From Actinomycetes bacterium (GTDB lineage: Bacteria; Actinomycetota; Acidimicrobiia; Acidimicrobiales; RAAP-2): 10,894 nucleotides of DNA. The stretch is from contig JAKAZC010000060.1 of the NCBI GenBank assembly GCA_021826655.1, positions 1 through 10,894 of the forward strand. Direction: 5' to 3'. Below, in pieces: positions 1-5,799 of this stretch. Made by a program: the position numbers and the translations under genes. The notes under the pieces are model-generated. The model saw only the letters and a program-made list of their open reading frames with translations, was not told the DNA's origin and did not search any database. Position 1 is the stretch's first letter. Every line of letters starts with the position of its first letter.

Positions 1-23
1 CGTGTCCGAGCACCCCGCCGGTC

Positions 24-41
24 CCGCCGGGCGCCCGGCGG
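24..41. terminator. 18-base perfect palindrome, hairpin upstream of ubiA
   Basis: The sequence CCGCCGGGCGCCCGGCGG is its own reverse complement. It can fold as a 7-base-pair G+C stem (24-30 with 35-41) around a GCGC loop. It ends 42 bases before the first ubiA start. No U-tract follows, which is common for actinobacterial intrinsic terminators. It could therefore end transcription of a gene lying left of the window, or it could be an operator for the DPA operon. The symmetry is seen directly; both roles are inferred. Chance is not negligible in DNA this rich in G+C. Confidence 0.4.
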
Positions 42-77
42 CGTGCCGGATCGTCCACCCCCGGGGCGCCGAGGACC

Positions 78-83
78 TACCCT
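78..83 (+). promoter_or_regulatory. Possible -10 hexamer TACCCT before ubiA
   Basis: TACCCT fits the TANNNT pattern of actinobacterial housekeeping promoters and sits directly before the GTG at 84. No convincing -35 hexamer is visible at the usual distance. If this box is real, transcription would begin near 90, the GTG at 84 could not be the start codon, and the GTG at 159 would be used instead. This is weak evidence from one short motif. Confidence 0.2.
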
Positions 84-1118
84 GTGGGTGCCCCGCCTCC
101 TCACCCGGAGGCCCGTTCCGACACCCGCGGGAGCGACCCGACCATCCATGAGGACGCAGTGACCACACCGGCCGAGGCCGTGGGCCGACCCGACGGCCAT
201 CCCGTCACGCCGACCCGACCGCAGGAGTCGCTGGTGCACGGCCTCGCACGGCTGGCACGGCCCCGCCAGTGGATCAAGAACCTCCTCGTCTTCGTGGCGC
301 CGGGTGCGGCCGGAGTGCTCCTGCACGTCGGGGTGCTCGGACACGCTGCCGCGGCCTTCGGCATCTTCTGCCTCGCGGCCACCGGCACCTATTTCCTCAA
401 CGACTCGATCGACGCAGTCGCAGACCGCCGGCACCCGACCAAGCGCGACCGGCCCGTGGCCGCCGGCGTGGTCCCCGCGTCACTGGCCGTCACCGTCGGG
501 GCGGTCCTCCTCGCCGTCTCCGTCGGGCTGGCGGTACTGCTCGCCGGATGGCACCTCGGCGTGGTCATGGGCGCCTACGCCGTGGTGCAGCTCGCCTATT
601 CGTTCGGCCTGAAGAACGAACCGATCCTGGACCTGGCATGCGTGAGCGCCGGATTCATCCTGCGCGCCGTGGCCGGCGGCGTGGCCACATCGGTCGCACT
701 GTCCAATTGGTTCCTGATCGTCGTGTCGTTCGGGTCGCTGCTCGTCGTCACCGGCAAGCGCTCGGGGGAGAAGCGCCTCCTGGCCGAGGACCGCGCCGAC
801 GACGCCGCCATCCGCCAGACCCTCGGCCTCTACACGTCCTCCTTCCTGTCCACCGTGCGCACCCTGTCCGCGGCGGTGACGGTCAGCGCCTATTGCCTGT
901 GGGCTTTCGAACGGGCGGCACAGGTCCACCCCGGTCACGACCCGATCTGGTTCCAGTTCACGATCGTCCCCTTCGTCATCGCCCTCCTCCACGTCCTCCG
1001 TCTGCTCGACTCGGGGGCCGGGGCGGCCCCCGAGGAACTGGCGCTGCACGATCACCGCCTGCAGGTCTACGGAGCCTGCTGGGTGGTCCTCTTCGCCGTA
1101 GGGGTGTACGCCGGGTGA
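84..1118 (+). CDS. ubiA: Decaprenyl-phosphate phosphoribosyltransferase (UbiA family, DPPR synthase)
   Basis: This polytopic membrane prenyltransferase (344 aa) should move 5-phosphoribose from PRPP to decaprenyl phosphate, the first committed step to lipid-linked arabinose. The first Asp-rich motif is clear: N106-D107, D110, D114 and then HPTKRDRP (117-124). The second is [12 protein letters not shown] (172-183), followed by [11 protein letters not shown] later stretch, GKRSGEKR to CLWAFER (about 224-277), resembles mycobacterial Rv3806c closely. Hydrophobic segments fill most of residues 65-340, and the first 50 residues are a polar Pro/Gly-rich tail. The GTG at 84 has GAGGA eight bases upstream. 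A GTG at 159 (residue 26) has GAGGA only four bases away and is a real alternative, since homologues begin near residue 50. The stop overlaps the dprE1 start (GTGA), so the two are probably co-translated. Confidence 0.93.
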   Translation: MGAPPPHPEARSDTRGSDPTIHEDAVTTPAEAVGRPDGHPVTPTRPQESLVHGLARLARPRQWIKNLLVFVAPGAAGVLLHVGVLGHAAAAFGIFCLAATGTYFLNDSIDAVADRRHPTKRDRPVAAGVVPASLAVTVGAVLLAVSVGLAVLLAGWHLGVVMGAYAVVQLAYSFGLKNEPILDLACVSAGFILRAVAGGVATSVALSNWFLIVVSFGSLLVVTGKRSGEKRLLAEDRADDAAIRQTLGLYTSSFLSTVRTLSAAVTVSAYCLWAFERAAQVHPGHDPIWFQFTIVPFVIALLHVLRLLDSGAGAAPEELALHDHRLQVYGACWVVLFAVGVYAG

Positions 1119-2566
1119 CACGGTCCCGCAGCCACCGTGCCCTCCTCACCGGCTGGGGACGCACCGCCCCGTCGGCGACCGACGTGGTCCGTGCCGTGCA
1201 CCCGTCACTGGTCGACGAGGCCGTCTCCGCCGCCGCCGAGCGCTCCGTCACGCACCGGGGACGCGGCCTGGTCGCCCGCGGCATGGGTCGGAGCTACGGC
1301 GACGCCGCCCAGAATGCCGGGGGAACGGTCGTCGACGCCACCTGGCTCGACGCCGTCCACGCGGCCGACCTGGAGACCGGCAGGGTCACGGTTGGAGCCG
1401 GCATCAGCCTCCAGACCCTGATGGAACGATTCGTCCCGCTCGGGTGGTTCGTGCCGGTGACCCCCGGGACACGCCTGGTGTCCGTCGGCGGGGCCGTCGC
1501 CGCCGACGTCCACGGCAAGAACCACCATGTCGACGGCGGCTTCTGCTCCCACGTGGAGTCCCTGACCCTGGTCACCCCGACCGGAACCCACACCGTGTCG
1601 CCCGCCACGGACCCCGACCTGTTCTGGGCCACGGCCGGGGGGATGGGACTGACCGGCGTGGTCACCGAGGTCACCCTCCAGATGATCCCGGTCGAGACCA
1701 GCTACATGCTGGTGGACACCGAGCGGGCGACCGACCTCGACGACGTGATGGACAAGATGCTGACCGGCGACGACGCCTACCGGTACTCGGTCGCGTGGAT
1801 CGACTGCCAGGCGACCGGGCGCCGGCTGGGCCGCTCGGTCCTGACCCGGGGCGACCACGCACGCCTCGCCGACCTGCCGACCCGGTTGGCGGCGGACCCG
1901 GACCGGGCCCGGTCCTTCGCACCCCGGCAGGTGGCCCGCGTCCCGCTCACTCCACCGAGCGGACTGCTGAACCCGCTGACCGTCGGGGCGTTCAACGAAC
2001 TCTGGTTCCGCAAGGCACCGAAGCGACAGGAGGGCCGGCCCCACCACATGACCGGGTTCTTCCACCCCCTCGACGGCGTGGGTGAGTGGAACCGCCTCTA
2101 CGGCGGGCGCGGGTTCCTCCAGTACCAGTTCGTGGTGCCCGACGAGGCAGGTGACACGGTGCGGCGCGTCCTCGGCCGGCTGACCGAAGTACGGCTGGCA
2201 TCGTTCCTCGCCGTGCTGAAGCGCTTCGGCCCCGGCGACCCCGGACCGCTCTCGTTCCCCATGCCCGGCTGGACCCTGGCCCTCGATCTGCCGGTGGGGC
2301 ACGACGCCCTCGACGTGCTCCTCGACGACCTCGACGAGCACGTCCTGGCCGCCGGCGGGCGCATCTACCTGGCGAAGGACTCGCGCCTGGCGCCCGGGAT
2401 GTTCCGGGCGATGTACCCGTCGGTCGACCGGTTCCTCGAGGTCCGCTCCCGCGTGGACCCCCGGGGGGTCCTTCGCTCCGACCTCGGTCGCCGCCTCGGG
2501 CTGTGCACCGACGCCGCGACCCCCGCTCCGCAACCCACCACCCGAACAGGCAGGGAGTCCACATGA
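1115..2566 (+). CDS. dprE1: Decaprenylphosphoryl-beta-D-ribose 2'-oxidase, FAD-dependent
   Basis: This is the flavoenzyme of the VAO/FAD_binding_4 family (483 aa) that oxidises decaprenylphosphoryl ribose at C2' to the keto intermediate handed to DprE2. Seen motifs: TGWGRTAPS (12-20), [16 protein letters not shown] (55-70) and [22 protein letters not shown] (117-138), all in the FAD domain. GEWNRLYG (323-330), FLQYQF (334-339) and YLAKDSR (418-424) follow in the substrate domain. K421 matches catalytic Lys418 of the M. tuberculosis enzyme. A389 stands where that enzyme has Cys387, T387 where it has Asn385, and F316 where it has Tyr314. The GTG start is chosen because it overlaps the ubiA stop and is followed at once by the conserved N-terminus; AGGGG lies ten bases upstream. 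About 20 extra residues end the protein compared with the mycobacterial form. Identity is near certain; substrate chain length is inferred. Confidence 0.95.
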   Translation: MTRSRSHRALLTGWGRTAPSATDVVRAVHPSLVDEAVSAAAERSVTHRGRGLVARGMGRSYGDAAQNAGGTVVDATWLDAVHAADLETGRVTVGAGISLQTLMERFVPLGWFVPVTPGTRLVSVGGAVAADVHGKNHHVDGGFCSHVESLTLVTPTGTHTVSPATDPDLFWATAGGMGLTGVVTEVTLQMIPVETSYMLVDTERATDLDDVMDKMLTGDDAYRYSVAWIDCQATGRRLGRSVLTRGDHARLADLPTRLAADPDRARSFAPRQVARVPLTPPSGLLNPLTVGAFNELWFRKAPKRQEGRPHHMTGFFHPLDGVGEWNRLYGGRGFLQYQFVVPDEAGDTVRRVLGRLTEVRLASFLAVLKRFGPGDPGPLSFPMPGWTLALDLPVGHDALDVLLDDLDEHVLAAGGRIYLAKDSRLAPGMFRAMYPSVDRFLEVRSRVDPRGVLRSDLGRRLGLCTDAATPAPQPTTRTGREST

Positions 2567-3324
2567 TCGACGCCACCGGCCGTCCCCAGTCCGTACTCGT
2601 ACTCGGGGGGGCCTCCGAGATCGCCCAGGCAGTCGTGGACGATCTCGTTCCCGGACGGTGCCGGACCGTGATCCTGGCCGGTCGACCGAGCGAGCGACTG
2701 GACGCCGCGGCCGACAGGGCCCGGGCCGCCGGGGCCGAGGTGGTCGAGACGGTGGCGTTCGACACCACCGACCTGACGGGGAACCCGGCCGTGGTCCGGG
2801 ATGCGTTCGTCCGTCACGGGGACATCGACCTGGTACTCGCCGCGGCCGGGGCCCTGGGCGACCAGGTCGGGCTCGAATCCGACCCGGGAGCGACCGCCGA
2901 CCTCATCACCACCAACTTCACCGGCCTGGCCACGGCCCTGCTGGCTGCCGCCGGGTGCATGCGGGCCCAGGGGTACGGACGCATCGTGGTGATCACCTCG
3001 GTCGCCGGCGACCGGCCCCGCAGGTCCAATTACATCTACGGGTCGACCAAGTCGGGACTCGACGCCTTCGCCCAGGGCCTCGGTGACTCCCTGGTGGGCA
3101 GCGGTGTCGGGGTGACCGTGGTACGGCCGGGATTCGTGGTCGGTCGGATGACCGAGGGGATGGACCCGGCCCCGTTCTCCACCACCCCGCAGGCGGTCGG
3201 CGCCGCCGTCGTCCGGGGGATCGCGTCCGGTGCCGACGTCGTCTACGCCCCGCCCGTCCTGCGGTGGGTGTTCGCCGTCATGAAGCACGTGCCCCGGACG
3301 GTGTGGCGGCGCATGCCGGGCTGA
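2563..3324 (+). CDS. dprE2: Decaprenylphosphoryl-D-2-keto-erythropentose reductase (SDR)
   Basis: This short-chain dehydrogenase (253 aa) should reduce the keto intermediate made by DprE1, completing the ribose-to-arabinose epimerisation with NAD(P)H. The nucleotide-binding loop is [12 protein letters not shown] (11-22), a DprE2-like form of the SDR Gly motif. The catalytic set is N118, S146, Y159 and K163, in [14 protein letters not shown] (156-169), which is nearly the mycobacterial DprE2 string. The C-terminus [25 protein letters not shown] (229-253) also matches that subfamily. The ATG shares ATGA with the dprE1 stop and has GGGAG five bases upstream, so an in-frame ATG 60 bases earlier is not preferred. 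It is the last gene of the operon and meets the ppk2 remnant tail to tail with a 37-base gap. No clear terminator is visible there. Confidence 0.93.
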   Translation: MIDATGRPQSVLVLGGASEIAQAVVDDLVPGRCRTVILAGRPSERLDAAADRARAAGAEVVETVAFDTTDLTGNPAVVRDAFVRHGDIDLVLAAAGALGDQVGLESDPGATADLITTNFTGLATALLAAAGCMRAQGYGRIVVITSVAGDRPRRSNYIYGSTKSGLDAFAQGLGDSLVGSGVGVTVVRPGFVVGRMTEGMDPAPFSTTPQAVGAAVVRGIASGADVVYAPPVLRWVFAVMKHVPRTVWRRMPG

Positions 3325-3361
3325 GACGATCGGCCCGTCGGCGGAGCGGCGGGAGAGGCGG

Positions 3362-4014
3362 TCAGTCGCCCGGGGTGCCCGTGACGTCGAGCACGGAGGT
3401 GTAGTGATCGCGCGGCGGCCGGGCACCGCCGTCGTCCCGCACCCGCGTCGGCAGTCGGAGACGCTCCTCGTCCACCCGGCAGTACGGGACCTGGCCGAGC
3501 AGGTGGGCGATGCAGTTGCTCCTGGCGGCCCGCTTGTCCTCGGCGTCCACCACCTACCACGGCGACTCGGACGCATCGGTGCGGAGGAACATGGTGTCCT
3601 TCGCCCGCGAGTAGTCAACCCAGCGCTGTCGGGCCTCGAGGTCCATCTCGCTCAGCTTCCACCGCCGGAGCGGGTCGTCGACGCGGCCTGGAAGCGCGCC
3701 TCGTGCTCGACACCGGCCCGGTTGCACCAGGAGCGGTCGAACCGGACCAGCTCCCCGGCCGACGGGAGATGGGCGGCACCCCGCCGGCGGTACCACGCGG
3801 TCGGCTCCCGCGCGGTCGGCGCCGGCAGGGCCACGATGCGACAGATCCGGGGGCTCAGGCAGCGGGAGATCCGCTTGATCACACCGCCCTTGCCGGCCGC
3901 CTCCCGGCCCTCGAAGACCACCACCCGCGCACCGGTCTCCCGGATCCGCTCGGTCATGGTGGTGAGTTCGGCCCGCAGCCGGAGGAGCTCCGCTTCATAG
4001 CGCCGCTTCGGCAT
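3362..4014 (-). pseudogene. ppk2: Broken polyphosphate kinase 2 (PPK2, class I type)
   Basis: The remnant reads as a PPK2 (polyphosphate-dependent nucleotide phosphorylation) in pieces. From the ATG at 4014, residues 1-109 give ETGARVVVFEGREAAGKGG (Walker A, 26-44), ALPAPTAREPTAWY and FDRSWCNRAGVE (92-103, Walker B region). About 45 codons usual in the family are then missing near 3700-3706. Near 3682-3688 one base is lost, so the first frame stops at 3652 after 120 residues. The lid sequence VDDPLRRWKLSEMDLEARQRWVDY continues in a second frame. That frame carries an amber codon at 3554-3556 (SPW-TAG-VVDAED), where the family has Tyr. The natural C-terminus RPPRDHYT ends at 3362. The usual SWYNR is SWCNR. 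A strong AGGAGG is kept at 4029-4034, two bases before an in-frame GTG at 4026. Several independent lesions argue against one sequencing error. Confidence 0.88.
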
Positions 4015-4055
4015 CGCTCGAACCACTGCCTCCTCGACGTCGCCACCGGGACCAT

Positions 4056-4074
4056 GTCCGGGGCTCGCCCGGAC
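4056..4074 (-). terminator. 7-bp G+C hairpin downstream of the glycosidase-like gene
   Basis: GTCCGGG (4056-4062) and CCCGGAC (4068-4074) are perfect inverted repeats around a 5-base loop. On the - strand this hairpin begins 33 bases after the TAG of the glycosidase-like gene and ends before the ppk2 remnant. No run of U follows. Position and stem quality suggest transcription termination, which would also separate the ppk2 remnant from the gene upstream. The role is inferred. Confidence 0.45.
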
Positions 4075-4106
4075 GACCCCGCCGCCGACCCCGGGCCGTC
4101 GCCGAC

Positions 4107-5468
4107 CTACTTGGCGGCGTGCGACGCCGTCGGTGCCGGCGCGGTGACCGGACGGACCGACATGGTGATGAAGTCGCGTGACAGTGGAGCGAAGTAACGC
4201 GAGGGGTAGGTCTGCTCGTCGTTGGTGAGGAGCGTTCCGTTGCTGGCGGTGGCCGCCACCCCCGGCGCCAGGTCGAAGTGGGTGAAGTTGACCCAGTCGG
4301 TGTTGATGTCCATCTCCATGGCCCGCACCGCACCGGCCCGGACCAGGAGATTGGCCAGGTCCACGATGGACAGACCCGTGCCGCCGACGTAGACGAGGGC
4401 CCCGTCGGCGGTGATCCCGAGCCCGGACCGCCACACCTGGACCTTCCCGCCGAGCGTGGCCCCCCACTTGATGTTGTCGTTGGCGTTGAGCCCGGGCACC
4501 GGCTGCCCTCCGTCGACGATGAGGTCGAGGTTCTGGCGTACTGCGACGGTGTTCGGGGTCATCGCGACTTCGGTGCCCCACGTGCCGATGTTGACGTTGC
4601 CGGACGAGTCGATGACCAGGGACGCCCGGCCCGCCTGCAGCGGGTAGCCGGCCGAGGTGACCCCGTTCAGGTAGAACCCACCGAGCGCGTCCTGCATGCG
4701 GAAACCGGAGTTGAATGCGGCAGCCAGCGTGTCGAGCGCCGGTCCGGTGATGGGAGCCATGTTGGCGAAGGTCTGCCCCGTTCCCGGAATGGCCGTTCCG
4801 GCGTACAGCGTGGCACTGAGGAGCTTGGTATCCATCCATGCCACCCCGGCCACCAGGCTGGTGTTGACCGCGTTGGGACGGAGGTAGGCGGCATACATGG
4901 TGGGGATGCCGTCGACCGTCCGGCCCATCGAGTGCCACTGCCCCTCGCCGGGGGAGGGGGTGGACACGAAGGGGACGATCGGTGCCGGCGGGGGGAGGTG
5001 TGCCGGGCCGACCACCACCGGCACCGTGGTGGTCGTCGTCGGCTTCGGGATTGCGCCGGCGGCGGGCCTTCCACCCTTGGGCGGAGCGTTCCACGTGTAC
5101 CAGGTGTCCTCGGCCCAGGTCACGATCCCGCCTCCGCCGTGCTCACGGACCCATTCCGCCAGCCGCCCGCCCACCGTCGGGCCGAGGGACGGGTCGGTGG
5201 CGGCGGAGCTGAGCGAGACCCACACCGGCGTCAGCGCGACCAGGACCACGAGCAGGACCGTCGTCTTCGGGTGCCGCCCGACGATCGTCGACCGCTCCCG
5301 GCGTTTCTGCTTGCGCAGGGCACGGCGCTCGCGGCGGGTCGGCTTGGCCAGCGCGTGGGCGTGGCGCGCGGGTCCCGTCGGCTGGTCCCGCCAGGGCGTG
5401 GAGTCGACCGACGGGAGGTCGCCCGGTGCGTCGGCGGCGTCCTGGTCGAAGGTGGTTTCTGCGGGCAC
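4107..5468 (-). CDS. Membrane-anchored phosphodiester glycosidase-like protein (NAGPA/DUF2233 type), divergent
   Basis: The protein (453 aa) has an acidic then strongly basic cytoplasmic N-terminus (RRERRALRKQKRRER, 45-59). One hydrophobic segment follows (about 69-88), then a Pro/Thr-rich linker (about 132-175) and an extracytoplasmic domain (about 176-440). This layout fits a signal anchor. The domain recalls the phosphodiester glycosidase family: FNSGFRMQDALGGFYLNG (252-269), DSSGNVNIGTWG (287-298), DLIVDGGQPV (315-324), ITADGALVYVGGTGLSIVDLA (352-372) and AMEMDINTDW (383-392). The last stretch lies where typical members have an LDGGGS-like motif, so the active site may differ. The GTG at 5468 is chosen for its AGGAG at 5473-5477; a GTG at 5531 and an ATG at 5522 are alternatives. 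Substrate unknown; lying beside the DPA operon it may act on envelope glycans, but that is speculation. Confidence 0.8.
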   Translation of the reverse strand: MPAETTFDQDAADAPGDLPSVDSTPWRDQPTGPARHAHALAKPTRRERRALRKQKRRERSTIVGRHPKTTVLLVVLVALTPVWVSLSSAATDPSLGPTVGGRLAEWVREHGGGGIVTWAEDTWYTWNAPPKGGRPAAGAIPKPTTTTTVPVVVGPAHLPPPAPIVPFVSTPSPGEGQWHSMGRTVDGIPTMYAAYLRPNAVNTSLVAGVAWMDTKLLSATLYAGTAIPGTGQTFANMAPITGPALDTLAAAFNSGFRMQDALGGFYLNGVTSAGYPLQAGRASLVIDSSGNVNIGTWGTEVAMTPNTVAVRQNLDLIVDGGQPVPGLNANDNIKWGATLGGKVQVWRSGLGITADGALVYVGGTGLSIVDLANLLVRAGAVRAMEMDINTDWVNFTHFDLAPGVAATASNGTLLTNDEQTYPSRYFAPLSRDFITMSVRPVTAPAPTASHAAK

Positions 5469-5799
5469 GTTGCTCCTGGGACCTCGTCCTACGTCGTCGA
5501 CGGTGCGTCCGGACGGTGGCATCACGCGCACCTACCCCGGGGGTTCGTCGCGGACCGCCAGTTTCCCATGGCCCAACGCCCAGTGGGGGCCACCCCGGCA
5601 GCTCCGGTGAATTCGCTGGTCAGCGCCGGGTCGCCGGCGGGGCGGCCGGATCCGCCGGGTCGGTCGGGCAGTCCGGTCGTCGTGTTGGTGGACGCGAACT
5701 GGCGGCGTGGGCGGTGGGACGGCACCGGACCATGGTAGGGATCGATCCTGACGCGGACGTGAAGGCGCGGCACCGGTTCCGGGCTGCCGGAGGGAGGGT
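5469..5799. other. 331-base non-coding interval between pcrA and the glycosidase-like gene
   Basis: No convincing gene is seen on either strand; reading frames here have no recognisable motifs. It should hold the end of the pcrA transcript and the promoter of the glycosidase-like gene, both on the - strand. Structures seen are: CGGCA/TGCCG arms (5768-5772, 5785-5789) just after the pcrA stop; palindromes GGATCGATCC (5739-5748) and ACCATGGT (5729-5736); a 7-base stem 5634-5640 with 5652-5658; and a direct repeat GCCGGGTCG at 5625 and 5654. TACCAT on the - strand (5737-5732) fits TANNNT, without a clear -35. None is strong enough for a firm promoter or terminator call. Confidence 0.5.
5634..5658 (-). 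terminator. Weak candidate hairpin downstream of pcrA
   Basis: CCGGCGG (5634-5640) and CCGCCGG (5652-5658) are perfect inverted repeats with an 11-base loop. The hairpin lies about 140 bases beyond the pcrA stop and has no U-tract. It could end the guaB3-guaA-pcrA transcript, but such arms arise easily by chance in this composition. Confidence 0.22.

Noticed and set aside
1205..2533. 442-codon open frame on the - strand opposite dprE1
   Set aside because: DprE1 is certain on the + strand; the antisense translation is biased and unrecognisable.
2503..2562. Upstream in-frame ATG of dprE2, adding 20 residues
   Set aside because: The extension overlaps the end of dprE1 and encodes a basic, unconserved sequence; the ATG at 2563 has a good ribosome binding site, the ATGA overlap and the family's N-terminus.
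3362..4014. Three separate small genes instead of one broken ppk2
   Set aside because: The pieces join into one PPK2 sequence in the correct order, and the second and third are in the same frame split only by a TAG where the family has Tyr.
4278..5738. 486-codon open frame on the + strand opposite the glycosidase-like gene
   Set aside because: It is a composition-driven mirror of the real gene in G+C-rich DNA; the translation is Gly/Arg/His/Val-rich with no recognisable domain, while the opposite strand has a membrane segment and family-like motifs.
5767..5790. Stretch containing GGTTCC between short complementary arms, considered as a tRNA T-arm
   Set aside because: There is no TTCRANY loop consensus, no acceptor stem and no other cloverleaf arms nearby.
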